A stretch of DNA of 64,000 nucleotides from Luteimonas galliterrae (GCF_023374055.1 NZ_JAMBEP010000001.1:1674001-1738000), one strand, 5' to 3'; shown: positions 19,690 through 29,409, numbered from the stretch's first letter. Notes: generated by a model not told the origin, from the letters alone. Translations and numbers: made by a program.

Positions 19690-21321
19690 TCAGCCGGAAT
19701 ATCCGTTGGTGATCGGATAGCGCCTTTCGCGGCCGAAGGCGCGCCGCGACACCTTGGGCCCGGGCGCGGCCTGGTGGCGCTTCCATTCGCTGATCCGCAC
19801 CAAACGCAATACCTTGTCCACCGTGGCCGCGTCGAAGCCCGCCGCGACGATCTCGTCTCGCGACTGCTCCTGGTCCACATGGCGCAGCAGGATGGCGTCG
19901 AGCACATCGTAAGGCGGCAGCGAATCCTGATCCTTCTGGTTCTCGCGCAGTTCGGCCGACGGCGACCGCGCGATCACCGCTTCGGGGATCACCGGCGCGC
20001 CGGCCACGGTATTGCGCCAGCGCGCGAGCGCGAACACCTCGGTCTTGTACAGGTCCTTGATCGGCGCATAACCGCCGCACATGTCGCCGTAGATCGTCGC
20101 GTAGCCGACCGCGTACTCGCTCTTGTTGCCGGTGGTCAGCAACAGGCCGCCGAATTTGTTGCTCAAGGCCATCAGCAGCGCGCCGCGGGTGCGCGACTGA
20201 AGGTTCTCCTCGGTAGTATCGACGGGCTTGCCGGCGAAGGTCTCGGCCAGCGCGTCGAGATAGCCCTGGAACGGCTTTTCGATCGGCAATTCCAGCAGCC
20301 GCACGCCCAGCGCAGCGCATTGCTCGGCGGCCAGGTCGTTGCTCAGGCCCGCCGTGTAGCGCGAAGGCATCCGCACCGCATTGACGTTGCCGGCGCCCAG
20401 CGCGTCGACCGCAATCGCCAGCACCAGCGCCGAATCGATGCCGCCGGACAGGCCCAGCCAGACCTTGTCGAAGCCGTTCTTGCGGCAGTAGTCGCGGGTG
20501 CCGCGCACCACCGCGCGCCAGGCCAGCGCGTCGCGCCCTTCGTCGTTCTCGTACGGCCACGCCACCGGCGCGAATTTGCGCGACGCCGGGTCGTAATCGG
20601 CCAGCAACCAATGCTCTTCGAAGGCGCGCGCGGCAGGATGGATGAAGCCGTCGCCGTCGGCCAATACCGAAGCGCCGTCGAACACCAGCGCATCCTGGCC
20701 GCCGACGACGTTGATATAGGCCAGCGCGGCGCCCGTTTCGGACACGCGTTGCGCCAACAGCGCGTCGCGCTGGGCATGCTTGTCGCGCTCGAACGGGGAA
20801 GCGTTGGGCACCAGCACCAGCTGCGCGCCGGCCTGCACGGTCTGCGCCAGCGGCTCGGGGAACCACAGGTCTTCGCAGATGATCAGGCCGAGCGGGACGC
20901 CGTTCACTTCGAACGTGCAAGTCTCGCGATCCGGGTCGACATCGAAATAGCGCCGCTCGTCGAATACCGCGTAGTTGGGCAATTCGCGCTTGCGGTAAGT
21001 CGCCGCGACGGCGCCGTCGCGCAGCACGCTGGCCGCGTTATAGACCACCGCGCCGGCTGCCTGCGGCCAGCCAACGACGGCGACGATGCCGGTCGCCTGC
21101 GCAGCGATCGTCTCGATAGCCGCCTGGCAATCGGCCAGGAACGAGGGCCGCAGCAGCAGGTCTTCGGGCGGGTAGCCGCTGAGCGCCAGTTCGGGAAACA
21201 ACACCACATCGGCGCCGTGCGCGTCGCGCGCTTCGGCGATCATAGCGGCGATGCGTTCTGCATTCTTCGCGACCGCGCCAACGGGAAAGTCGAATTGAGC
21301 CAGGGCGATGCGCAGGATCAT
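19690..21321 (-). CDS. nadE: Glutamine-dependent NAD+ synthetase NadE
   Basis: 543 residues in two domains. The N-terminal nitrilase-like glutaminase (1-260) has the three catalytic parts: Glu in VLFPELALSGYPPEDLL, Lys in YRKRELPNYAVF, and Cys in IICEDLWFPE. The C-terminal synthetase (about 270-543) has the PP-loop GLSGGIDSALVL, and KSEYAVGYATIYGD later. It amidates nicotinic acid adenine dinucleotide to NAD+ using glutamine-derived ammonia. The ATG at 19 bases before the DUF559 stop region in fact overlaps that stop as ATGA, so it is the second gene of a two-gene unit. Confidence 0.96.
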   Translation of the reverse strand: MILRIALAQFDFPVGAVAKNAERIAAMIAEARDAHGADVVLFPELALSGYPPEDLLLRPSFLADCQAAIETIAAQATGIVAVVGWPQAAGAVVYNAASVLRDGAVAATYRKRELPNYAVFDERRYFDVDPDRETCTFEVNGVPLGLIICEDLWFPEPLAQTVQAGAQLVLVPNASPFERDKHAQRDALLAQRVSETGAALAYINVVGGQDALVFDGASVLADGDGFIHPAARAFEEHWLLADYDPASRKFAPVAWPYENDEGRDALAWRAVVRGTRDYCRKNGFDKVWLGLSGGIDSALVLAIAVDALGAGNVNAVRMPSRYTAGLSNDLAAEQCAALGVRLLELPIEKPFQGYLDALAETFAGKPVDTTEENLQSRTRGALLMALSNKFGGLLLTTGNKSEYAVGYATIYGDMCGGYAPIKDLYKTEVFALARWRNTVAGAPVIPEAVIARSPSAELRENQKDQDSLPPYDVLDAILLRHVDQEQSRDEIVAAGFDAATVDKVLRLVRISEWKRHQAAPGPKVSRRAFGRERRYPITNGYSG

Positions 21322-21668
21322 CGCGTGGATTCCGATAGTTGCCGGAGGATCATGTCGCAGACGCCTTCCAGGTTTTGCAGGATGTCATTATCCCAGAAGC
21401 GGAGTATTCGGAAGCCTTCACGGCGAAGGAAGGTATCGCGACCGGCATCATGGCGAGATTGCTGGTGCTGACCGCCGTCCGCTTCGACGATCAGCCGCTT
21501 TTCCAGGCAAGCGAAGTCCGCCACGTAAGGCCCGATGGGATGCTGGCGCCTGAACTTGTGGCCTGCCGTCGCTTTGCGGTCGCGTAGGACGCGCCACAGA
21601 GCGCGCTCGGCGTCGGTCATATCTTGGCGCAACTGCCGGGCAAGTGTGGTTTTTTGAGCACCGCGCAT
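21318..21668 (-). CDS. DUF559 endonuclease-like protein
   Basis: 116 residues, beginning MRGAQKTTLARQLRQDMTDA. The residues ALWRVLRDR, GHKFRRQHPIGPYVADFAC, LIVEADGGQH and then FLRREGFRILRFWDNDI are the DUF559/very-short-patch-repair-like fold. The D (ADF), E (VEADG) and Q (GGQH) positions resemble a PD-(D/E)xK nuclease core. Biological role is unknown; such genes are common, scattered and often horizontally moved. The stop overlaps the nadE start, so nadE translation may depend on it. Confidence 0.82.
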   Translation of the reverse strand: MRGAQKTTLARQLRQDMTDAERALWRVLRDRKATAGHKFRRQHPIGPYVADFACLEKRLIVEADGGQHQQSRHDAGRDTFLRREGFRILRFWDNDILQNLEGVCDMILRQLSESTR

Positions 21669-21736
21669 GCTTTGAGTCCGGACTGAAAGAAATCAACATC
21701 GCAAGAGCGTGCGCTCGCTGCTATCGGAAAATGCCG

Positions 21737-21840
21737 CGCGCCCTCACCCAACCCTCTCCCGCAAGCGGGAGAGGGCTTCAGATCGCGTCGGCTTTAGCCC
21801 TCTCCCGCCTGCGGGAGAGGGTTGGGAGAGGGCGCGCGCG
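21737..21840. repeat. Family B inverted repeat (CCTCTCCCGC-GCGGGAGAGG)
   Basis: Two GGGAGAGGG hairpins, CCCTCTCCCGCAAGCGGGAGAGGG and CCCTCTCCCGCCTGCGGGAG, face each other and are bounded by GCGCGCCCTCACCCAACC and its complement. It lies in the gap between sucD and the DUF559 gene. Confidence 0.8.
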
Positions 21841-21873
21841 ATGACCGATCGCGTCAAACCCCTCATTGCTGAC

Positions 21874-21904
21874 GAAAAAAAGCCGCCCGAAGGCGGCTTT
21901 TTCG
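21874..21904 (-). terminator. Rho-independent terminator of sucCD
   Basis: Minus strand: a stem AAAGCCGCC-TTCG-GGCGGCTTT with an extra-stable UUCG tetraloop is followed by a run of Ts. It begins 18 bases after the sucD stop. The A/T flanks on both sides make it potentially bidirectional. Confidence 0.88.
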
Positions 21905-21921
21905 AACCAGCGCCGAAGAAC

Positions 21922-22797
21922 TCAGCCCTTCAGGCGCTTCGCGATCGCCGCACCCAAATCGCCCGGCGACTTCACCGTAGTCACGCCCGCCTTCTCCAGC
22001 GCAGCGAACTTGCCCTCGGCCGTGCCTTTGCCGCCCGAAGCGATCGCGCCGGCGTGGCCCATGCGTTTGCCCTTGGGCGCCGAGGCGCCGGCGATGAAGC
22101 CCACCACCGGCTTGGTGACGTGTTCGGCGATGAATTCGGCCGCTTCTTCTTCGGCCGAACCGCCGATCTCGCCGACCATGATGATGCCTTCGGTCTGCGG
22201 ATCGTCCTGGAACAGCCGCAGCGCGTCGATGAAGTTGGTGCCGTTGATCGGATCGCCGCCGATGCCGATGCAAGTCGACTGGCCCAGGCCCGCGTCGGTG
22301 GTCTGCTTCACGGCTTCGTAAGTCAGCGTGCCGGAACGCGAGACGATGCCGACCTTGCCGGGCATGTGGATGTGGCCCGGCATGATGCCGATCTTGCACT
22401 CGCCGGGGGTGATGACGCCCGGGCAATTCGGACCGATCAGCACCACGTCGCTATAGCCCTTCAACGTGTTCTTGACGCGCAGCATGTCCAGTACCGGGAT
22501 GCCTTCGGTGATGCAGACGATGACCTTGATGCCGGCGTCGGCCGCTTCCAGGATCGCATCGGCCGCGAACGGCGGCGGCACGTAGATCACCGACGCGTCG
22601 GCGCCGGTCTCGCTGACCGCTTCGGCGACGGTGTTGAAGACCGGCAGGCCGAGATGCTCGGTACCGCCTTTGCCCGGCGTGACGCCGCCGACGACCTTGG
22701 TGCCGTAGTCGAGCATTTGCTCGGCGTGGAAGGTGCCCTGGGTGCCGGTGAAGCCCTGGACGATGACTTTCGTGTTCTTGTTGACCAATACGCTCAT
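21922..22797 (-). CDS. sucD: Succinyl-CoA synthetase alpha subunit SucD
   Basis: 291 residues. An N-terminal CoA-binding Rossmann domain ([19 protein letters not shown]) is followed by the ligase domain with the catalytic histidine in [26 protein letters not shown] lies near 150. With SucC it converts succinyl-CoA to succinate with ATP or GTP formation in the TCA cycle. AAGGA ten bases upstream supports the ATG. It follows sucC, but the two are separated by a 150-base repeat, which is unusual for an operon pair. Confidence 0.97.
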   Translation of the reverse strand: MSVLVNKNTKVIVQGFTGTQGTFHAEQMLDYGTKVVGGVTPGKGGTEHLGLPVFNTVAEAVSETGADASVIYVPPPFAADAILEAADAGIKVIVCITEGIPVLDMLRVKNTLKGYSDVVLIGPNCPGVITPGECKIGIMPGHIHMPGKVGIVSRSGTLTYEAVKQTTDAGLGQSTCIGIGGDPINGTNFIDALRLFQDDPQTEGIIMVGEIGGSAEEEAAEFIAEHVTKPVVGFIAGASAPKGKRMGHAGAIASGGKGTAEGKFAALEKAGVTTVKSPGDLGAAIAKRLKG

Positions 22798-22821
22798 GAG
22801 TTTCGAATCCTTGGGTTTGTC

Positions 22822-22967
22822 GCCCTCTCCCTTTTACGGGAGAGGGAAAGCGCGCGTAGCGCGCAGGGAGAGGGTTCGGCTTTTAGCGACATCCATCAAA
22901 AGCCGGCCCCTCTCTCTGCTTCGCTGCGCGAAGCTGTCTCTCTCCCGCAAAGGGGAGAGAGAGAAAG

Positions 22968-22971
<4 letters not shown>
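22822..22971. repeat. Family B inverted repeat inside the sucC-sucD pair
   Basis: Begins CCCTCTCCCTTTTACGGGAG and ends with CTCTCTCCCGCAAAGGGGAG, with inner CGCGCGTAGCGCGC and GCTTCGCTGCGCGAAGC stems. It fills the sucC-sucD gap, so the sucCD mRNA would carry large hairpins between the two coding parts. Confidence 0.8.
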
Positions 22972-24137
<1,166 letters not shown>

Positions 24138-24214
24138 GTGGGGTCCATGCAGAAAGACAGACCGCGCGCGGTATTTCGCCGGACAGGGCCGGCGGCGGGC
24201 GGCGCGGGACCCTT

Positions 24215-24244
24215 ATTGTCGCCCAGCGTGCGGCTGCGAGGCAA
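24215..24244 (-). promoter_or_regulatory. Candidate sigma-70 promoter of sucC
   Basis: On the minus strand TTGCCT, an 18-base spacer and GACAAT resemble a -35/-10 pair, about 80 bases upstream of the sucC ATG. The surrounding 334-base gap (24138-24471) otherwise holds two repeat elements and no gene. Confidence 0.35.
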
Positions 24245-24280
24245 AGAAGGCACGGGACGCAACGTTGCGAGCACCGCTCT

Positions 24281-24345
24281 TCCCTCCCCTTTGCGGGGGA
24301 GGGACAGGCCCGAAGGGCCAGGGAGAGGGGCCGGCTTTTCGCGCC
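24281..24345. repeat. Family B half element upstream of sucC/pilS
   Basis: CCCTCCCCTTTGCGGGGGAG followed by GGCCCGAAGGGCC and AGGGAGAGGGGCCGGCTTTTCGCG. The same string AGGGAGAGGGGCCGGCTTTTCGC recurs in the copy near 33350, showing a shared origin. Confidence 0.7.
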
Positions 24346-24351
24346 AGCTAT

Positions 24352-24423
24352 CGTAGGTCGGGCCTACGCGCCCGACGCTCGGAATTTTCGTGGCGTCGCG
24401 TCGGGGGCGTTGCCCCGACCTAC
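24352..24423. repeat. Family D REP element (GTAGGTCGGGCC)
   Basis: CGTAGGTCGGGCCTACGCGCC at one end pairs with CGGGGGCGTTGCCCCGACCTAC at the other; the middle has the TTTTCGTGGCGTCGCGTC spacer. Three more copies lie at 26072, 26157 and 26757 around the RAYT gene. This one is just upstream of pilS. Confidence 0.85.
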
Positions 24424-24471
24424 CGCGCCCCTATACTCGCCCATCGCCACCCAAGGACCCCGGCCTTGCTG

Positions 24472-26076
24472 ATGCTTCGCCGCCGAACCGCGCCCATCGA
24501 TGCAGACGGCGGCCTGCGGCGCGAGCTCTATTTCTTCGGCCTGTACCGGGTGCTGGAAGCCAGCCTGCTGGCGCTGCTGGCTTTCGGCCCCACGGTGGTG
24601 CTGATCGGCCCGGTCCGCTCCCCCACCCTGGTCGCGGCGACCGCGATGGCTTATCTGGCCGCGGCCGCGCTGCTGATGATCTGGGGCCGCGACAGCGCCT
24701 CGCTGCGCGCGCCCGTCTTCGTCGGCGTCCTGATCGACATCGTGGTCGCGGCGCTGGCCACCCACGGCGCGCCGCAGGTGGCCTCTGGCATCGCGCTGAT
24801 GCTGCTGTTCAACGTAGGCGCGGCTGCGCTGTTCCTGCCGCTGCGGCTGGGCCTGGGCTGCGCGGTGCTGGCCTTCGCCGCGATCCTGGGCGAACAGTTG
24901 TGGAGCCTGATCGAGACCGGCAGCGACCGGCCGCTGGCCGAGATGCTGATGTTCGGCACCAGCTACCTGGCGCTGGCCACGCTCACCAATCAGCTCGGCA
25001 TCCGCATGCAGGCCAGCGAGGCGCTGGCCAGCCGGCGCGGCGCCGAAGCCGCCAACCTGGCCGAAGTCAACGAACTGATCATCCGCCGCATGCGCACCGG
25101 CGTACTGCTGGTGGATGCCGACGGCCACATCCGCCTGGCCAACGAAGCCGCGCAGTCGTTGCTGGGCGACGCCGGCGACGGCCGTCGCGTGCTGGGCGTG
25201 ACCGCGCCGGAGCTGGCCCGGCGCCTGCAGCAATGGCGCGACGACGGCACTGCCGACAACACCCCGCTGCGGCTGGGCAGCGACCAGGAAGAAGTATTGC
25301 CGCGTTTCGCGCGACTGCTGGCCAACAGCGAGCAATCGCTGGTGTTCCTGGACGACACGTCGCTGCTGTCGCGCCGCGCCGAATCGATCACGCTGGCCGC
25401 GCTCGGCCGCTTTTCCGCGAGCCTGGCGCACGAGATCCGCAACCCGCTGGCCGCGATCAGCTACGCGGCGCAATTGCTGGAAGAATCCACCGACATCTCG
25501 CTGGCCGACCGGCGCATGCTGCAGATCGTGCGCCAGCAGTGCGTGCGCATGAACGGCATCGTCGAAAGCGTGCTGGGCCTGGCCCGGCGCGAACGCGCCA
25601 ATCCCGAACACATCGAACTGGTCGGCCTGGTGCGGCGCTTCATCGACGACTATGCCTCGGCCCACCCGCTGGACGAGGACACACTGCAGATCAGCCACGC
25701 CTCGCCCAGCCTGATGGCCCTGGTCGACCCGCGCCACCTGCAGCAGATCCTGACCGTGCTGGTCAGCAATGCACGCACTTACGGCCGGCTGCCCGGGCAA
25801 CCGGCGCGAATCACGTTGCGCGTGCATGAGGACGAAGGCGCCCCCGGCATCGATGTGCTCGACCGCGGTCCCGGCATCCCCGACGGCACGGCCGAACGCC
25901 TGTTCAGGCCGTTCTACACCACCTCCGAGCACGGCACCGGCCTGGGGCTGTACATCGCCCGCGATCTGGCCAAGGCCAACGAAGGCGGCCTGGATTACAT
26001 CCGCACGCCGGGCGGCAGCTGCTTCCGCATCACCCTGCCCGGGCCGCATACGCTGCTGCCCGAAAAAACCTCGTAG
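24472..26076 (+). CDS. pilS: Type IV pilus sensor histidine kinase PilS
   Basis: 534 residues from the ATG at 24472; a TTG two codons earlier (24466) has better spacing to AAGGA at 24453 and may be the real start. Six hydrophobic segments (about 20-180) are followed by a PAS-like domain (ELIIRRMRTGVLLVDADGHI), then the HisKA H-box SLAHEIRNPLAAISYAA with His near 320, and an ATPase domain ending GTGLGLYIARDLAKANEGG. It phosphorylates PilR and senses pilin in the inner membrane. The TAG stop lies within a family D REP. It is cut off from pilR by a transposase gene. Confidence 0.93.
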   Translation: MLRRRTAPIDADGGLRRELYFFGLYRVLEASLLALLAFGPTVVLIGPVRSPTLVAATAMAYLAAAALLMIWGRDSASLRAPVFVGVLIDIVVAALATHGAPQVASGIALMLLFNVGAAALFLPLRLGLGCAVLAFAAILGEQLWSLIETGSDRPLAEMLMFGTSYLALATLTNQLGIRMQASEALASRRGAEAANLAEVNELIIRRMRTGVLLVDADGHIRLANEAAQSLLGDAGDGRRVLGVTAPELARRLQQWRDDGTADNTPLRLGSDQEEVLPRFARLLANSEQSLVFLDDTSLLSRRAESITLAALGRFSASLAHEIRNPLAAISYAAQLLEESTDISLADRRMLQIVRQQCVRMNGIVESVLGLARRERANPEHIELVGLVRRFIDDYASAHPLDEDTLQISHASPSLMALVDPRHLQQILTVLVSNARTYGRLPGQPARITLRVHEDEGAPGIDVLDRGPGIPDGTAERLFRPFYTTSEHGTGLGLYIARDLAKANEGGLDYIRTPGGSCFRITLPGPHTLLPEKTS

Positions 26077-26147
26077 GTCGGGCCCACGTGCCCGACTGCG
26101 CGACATTTCCGTGGCGTCGTGCGTCGGGGGCGTTGCCCCGACCTACG
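26072..26147. repeat. Family D REP element, left copy 1
   Basis: CGTAGGTCGGGCCCACGTGCCCGAC to GGGGGCGTTGCCCCGACCTACG. Its first bases contain the pilS TAG stop at 26074-26076. It is nearly identical to the next copy. Confidence 0.88.
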
Positions 26148-26156
26148 CACCCGCCT

Positions 26157-26232
26157 CGTAGGTCGGGCCCACGTGCCCGACGCGCGCGGCATTTCCGTGG
26201 CGTCGTGCGTCGGGGGCGTTGCCCCGACCTAC
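26157..26232. repeat. Family D REP element, left copy 2
   Basis: Direct tandem copy of the preceding element, nine bases away, differing mainly in CGCGCGCGGC versus TGCGCGAC in the middle. Its last bases contain the transposase stop (TAG on the minus strand, 26229-26231). Confidence 0.88.
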
Positions 26233-26684
26233 CAATCGCTTCCATAGGCTCCACGCGCCCGCCAGGCCGCGAGACTCGACCATTGCCATGCGCCGGCATG
26301 CGCCACCAATCCATGCTTGACAGGATTGAAATGGATGTAATCCAAGTGACGCGCGAAATCGTCCGCATCGCGGATGATGTGGTCATAGTACCGGCGCTGC
26401 CAGAGCCGGCAAGCACCCGGCCAGCGCGCCAGGACGGCCAGCTTGAAACCGCCGACTAAGCGCGGCACGGTCACCTGTTCGGCCGGGCTCAGTAACAAGT
26501 GCAGATGATCGTCCAGCAGTACGTGCGCGTGATGCTTGAACGGGTGCCGCAGCCGTTGATCGCGCAACGCATCCAGAATCAGACGCTTGGCCGCCTCGCT
26601 GCGCAACAGCGGCTGCCGCTCATGGCAGACAAGGGTGAGGAATACCGTTTGTCCGGGCGCAAAATAACGGCGATAACGAGGCAT
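26229..26684 (-). CDS. REP-associated tyrosine transposase (RAYT)
   Basis: 151 residues from the ATG at 26682-26684 (MPRYRRYFAPGQTVF). An HUH motif HLH at residues 60-62 (DDHLHLLLSP) and a catalytic-type tyrosine at 116 in DYIHFNPVKHGL are both present, so the Y1 nuclease core looks intact. The family cuts and joins single-stranded REP DNA; it has no autonomous IS ends. The longer open frame back to 27428 runs antisense through pilR and is not coding. It is opposite in strand to pilS and pilR. It lacks a long C-terminal extension, so it is a short-form RAYT. Confidence 0.92.
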   Translation of the reverse strand: MPRYRRYFAPGQTVFLTLVCHERQPLLRSEAAKRLILDALRDQRLRHPFKHHAHVLLDDHLHLLLSPAEQVTVPRLVGGFKLAVLARWPGACRLWQRRYYDHIIRDADDFARHLDYIHFNPVKHGLVAHAGAWQWSSLAAWRARGAYGSDW

Positions 26685-26756
26685 ACCGGGGGGAGCATCG
26701 AGGCGTGCGACGCCCGCGGCCATCGTCGGACCACGGGTCCCGGCGTAGGGGTTTTC

Positions 26757-26829
26757 CGTAGGTCGGGCCACGCGCCTACATGCGGCGTTTCGGTGGCGTC
26801 GTGCGTCGGGGGCGTTGCCCCGACCTACG
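26757..26829. repeat. Family D REP element, right copy
   Basis: CGTAGGTCGGGCCACGCGCC to GGGGGCGTTGCCCCGACCTACG, 70 bases upstream of the transposase start. It is in the same orientation as the two left copies. Confidence 0.88.
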
Positions 26830-26970
26830 CTCGGAGTACCGGGCCTCGCAAAACCCTCTGAAAAGCGCCTCGCTGCGGCAATTATGCCTGCCCACACCCG
26901 GGCCTTGGCCGTGACGGATTGAGTCGAGGGCCGCGCCCAGAGTAAGGTAGTCGCTGGTGGGAGGGGTGGA

Positions 26971-28395
26971 ATGACCGAGCCGCGCAGCGCTTTGGTAATC
27001 GACGACGAGCGCGACATCCGCGAGTTGCTGGTATTGACGCTGGGCCGCATGGGCCTGCGCGTGGATACCGCTGCGACCGTGGCCAGCGCGCGCGAAATGC
27101 TGTCGCGCGAAAAATACGCGCTCTGCCTCACCGACATGCGCCTGCCCGACGGCTCGGGCATCGAGCTGGTGCAGGAAATCTCCAGCCGCCATCCCAATAC
27201 GCCCGTGGCGATGATCACCGCCTTCGGCAATGTCGAAGCCGCGGTGGAAGCGCTCAAGGCCGGCGCCTTCGATTTCGTCGCCAAGCCGGTGGACCTGACC
27301 GTGCTGCGCGATTTGGTGCGGCACGCGCTGATGCTGGGCACGCATCGCCAGCAGATCGCCACCTCCGCCGGCCCGCGCCTGCAGGGCGATTCGCCGGCCA
27401 TGATCAACCTGCGCCAGACCATCGCCAAGGTCTCGCGCAGCCAAGCGCCGGTCTACATCGTCGGCGAATCGGGCGTGGGCAAGGAACTCACCGCGCGCAG
27501 CATCCACGAGCAGAGCGCGCGCGCAGCCGCGCCGTTCGTGCCAGTGAACTGCGGCGCGATCCCGACCGAATTGATGGAAAGCGAGTTCTTCGGCCACCGC
27601 AAAGGCAGCTTCACCGGCGCCCATGCCGACAAGCCGGGCCTGTTCCAGGCGGCCGAAGGCGGCACGCTGTTCCTGGACGAAGTGGCCGAGCTGCCGCTGT
27701 CGATGCAGGTCAAGCTGCTGCGCGCGATCCAGGAGAAGTCGGTGCGCCCGGTCGGTGCCGCGGGCGAAGTGCCGGTGGACGTGCGCATCCTGTCGGCCAC
27801 GCACAAGAACCTGGAAAAGCTGGTCGACGAAGGCCGCTTCCGCCACGACCTCTACTACCGCATCAACGTGATCGAGCTGAAGGTGCCGCCGCTGCGCGAG
27901 CGCCGCGACGATCTGCCCGGCCTGGCCGAATCGATCCTGCAGCGGCTGGCGATTCCGCACGGCCGCACCGCGCCATCGCTCAGCCGCGCGGCAGTGGATG
28001 CGCTGGCCGGCTATCCCTTCCCGGGCAACGTGCGCGAACTGGAAAACATCCTGGAACGCGCGATGGCGATGGCCGACGGCGACACCATCGAAGCCGACGA
28101 CCTGCGCTTGCCCGCTCGCGGCGAAATCGCCGCAACGCCGCCTTCGCCGGCCATGCCCGCAACGGCGGCGACGCCCGAAACCCCCTCGCTATCCGACCCG
28201 CGCTTCGATCCCCGCAGGATGGATCCCGGCGACACCGCCGGCAGCGCATTGCCGATGTACATCGAACAGATGGAACGCGCCGCGATCGAGAAGGCGCTGC
28301 AGGACCATCGCTACAACAAGACCAAGACCGCGGCGGCGCTGGGCATCACGTTCCGGGCGTTGCGGTACAAGTTGAAGAAACTCGGCATCGACTAG
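26971..28395 (+). CDS. pilR: Sigma-54-dependent response regulator PilR
   Basis: 474 residues. Receiver domain: acidic D11/D12, phospho-acceptor D55 ([11 protein letters not shown]) and K105. The AAA+ domain has GESGVGKE at 165-172 and the sigma-54 contact loop GSFTGA at 212-217. The C-terminal Fis-type helix-turn-helix ends [24 protein letters not shown]. It activates pilA when phosphorylated by PilS. GGGAGGGG lies upstream of the ATG. Because pilS is separated by the RAYT element, pilR probably has its own promoter, though I see no clear one in 26830-26970. Confidence 0.95.
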   Translation: MTEPRSALVIDDERDIRELLVLTLGRMGLRVDTAATVASAREMLSREKYALCLTDMRLPDGSGIELVQEISSRHPNTPVAMITAFGNVEAAVEALKAGAFDFVAKPVDLTVLRDLVRHALMLGTHRQQIATSAGPRLQGDSPAMINLRQTIAKVSRSQAPVYIVGESGVGKELTARSIHEQSARAAAPFVPVNCGAIPTELMESEFFGHRKGSFTGAHADKPGLFQAAEGGTLFLDEVAELPLSMQVKLLRAIQEKSVRPVGAAGEVPVDVRILSATHKNLEKLVDEGRFRHDLYYRINVIELKVPPLRERRDDLPGLAESILQRLAIPHGRTAPSLSRAAVDALAGYPFPGNVRELENILERAMAMADGDTIEADDLRLPARGEIAATPPSPAMPATAATPETPSLSDPRFDPRRMDPGDTAGSALPMYIEQMERAAIEKALQDHRYNKTKTAAALGITFRALRYKLKKLGID

Positions 28396-28683
28396 CATCG
28401 CGACGAGTTTCTTCGCGCGGGCATCGATGGAGAACGCCTGCATTTTTATATTCTGTTTCTTTGATTGCTGCGCCTGCAAAGAGTGCGATCAGCGATGTCG
28501 AACGCATGCGCCTGCGCCGCGCATTTACCTCCGTGAAAAAGGCCAAATCTGACAAAGCCGCAGGGGTCGCAACACAAAGTGACGTTACGCGTCAGTTTCT
28601 GCCCAACGCCTTCGTTACCGGGCCAACATTCCGCTCGTGGCCGCAGTCACACTTCCCGACATGCACCACGCAGGTACGCCATT

Positions 28684-28699
28684 TGGCACGCCTTCTGCG
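28684..28699 (+). promoter_or_regulatory. Sigma-54 (-24/-12) promoter of pilA
   Basis: TGGCACGCCTTCTGCG has GG and GC exactly ten bases apart and matches the consensus TGGCAC-N5-TTGCW closely. It lies about 110 bases upstream of the pilA start, giving a leader of roughly 100 bases. PilR, encoded just upstream, is the expected activator. The 413-base gap 28396-28808 has no gene; PilR sites should lie upstream of 28680, but I cannot identify them with confidence. Confidence 0.88.
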
Positions 28700-28808
28700 T
28701 ATTATCCAGTGCACGTGCGGCGTCGCACGGCTGCCCAACGGACCGGTCCGGCACAGTCGGCCCTACGCGGCACGTGAAGTTTTCATCACTCCTAGGGGAT
28801 ACACACAG

Positions 28809-29231
28809 ATGAAGAACCAACAGGGCTTTACCTTGATCGAACTGATGATCGTCATCGCGATCATCGCCATCCTGGCCGCCATCGCTCTGCCGGCTTACCA
28901 GGACTACACCACTCGCGCCAAGGTCAGCGAAGCCATCGTGATGGCCGCGCCTGCCAAGCTCGCTGTGGCCGAAACCGCTTCTTCGCTGGGCGGCCTGGCC
29001 AATGTGACCGCTGCCAATTCCGGATACACCTTCCCGGGCGATACCGACTACGTTTCGGACATTGTCATCACGGACGCTACCGGCGTTGTCACGGTAACCT
29101 CGACCGTTCCTAACGCGGCAGGCTCCGTCACCCTTGCCCCGGCCGAAGTGGCTGCCGGCACTGGTCAGTTGACCTGGGTTTGCTCGTCTCCGGACATCGA
29201 CGACAAGTTCCTGCCGGCTAACTGCCGCTGA
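28809..29231 (+). CDS. pilA: Type IV major pilin PilA
   Basis: 140 residues. A six-residue leader (MKNQQG) ends at the prepilin cleavage site G|FTLIELM, with Glu at mature position 5. The hydrophobic helix [17 protein letters not shown] follows. The variable body ends with a disulfide loop formed by Cys pair [15 protein letters not shown] at the C-terminus, typical of type IVa pilins. Mature length is about 134. The open frame extends 5' to 28461, but that part overlaps the promoter. It is preceded by the sigma-54 promoter and followed by a terminator. Confidence 0.95.
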   Translation: MKNQQGFTLIELMIVIAIIAILAAIALPAYQDYTTRAKVSEAIVMAAPAKLAVAETASSLGGLANVTAANSGYTFPGDTDYVSDIVITDATGVVTVTSTVPNAAGSVTLAPAEVAAGTGQLTWVCSSPDIDDKFLPANCR

Positions 29232-29255
29232 TTCAGTTAAGTTCGCAGCGCAAAG

Positions 29256-29284
29256 GACCCCGGCATTGCCGGGGTCTTTTTTTG
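29256..29284 (+). terminator. Rho-independent terminator after pilA
   Basis: GACCCCGG-CATT-GCCGGGGTC followed by seven Ts, 25 bases after the pilA stop. It makes pilA a single-gene transcript apart from pilB. Confidence 0.93.
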
Positions 29285-29390
29285 CCTGGTCAGCTTGCGG
29301 CTTGCCCAGCAGCCCTAAGCAAGGAGCCTGGCCCTAGACTTGCGACTGAATACTGTGTAGGCATCGCCTTTTTACAGTAAAGTCTGCATG

Positions 29391-29409
29391 CCGGCCTGGG
29401 GAGGGCCGG
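29391..29409 (+). promoter_or_regulatory. Hairpin that presents the pilB ribosome-binding site
   Basis: CCGGCC (29391-29396) pairs with GGCCGG (29404-29409), with the loop TGGGGAG. The purine-rich GGGGAGGG ribosome-binding site spans loop and stem, ten bases before the pilB ATG. It could make initiation depend on structure; this is inference. Confidence 0.4.

Larger units (their letters stand above)
26072..26829. mobile_element. RAYT gene with flanking REP elements inserted between pilS and pilR
   Basis: Three family D repeats (two tandem copies on the left, one on the right) bracket one minus-strand REP-associated tyrosine transposase gene. Together they fill most of the 894-base interval between pilS and pilR. 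The left copy supplies the pilS stop codon and the second copy supplies the transposase stop. RAYT proteins are known to be domesticated IS200/IS605-type transposases that act on REPs. Confidence 0.8.

Noticed and set aside
28461-28808. N-terminal extension of the pilA frame
   Set aside because: It covers the sigma-54 promoter and would bury the prepilin leader; the ATG at 28809 gives the normal six-residue leader.
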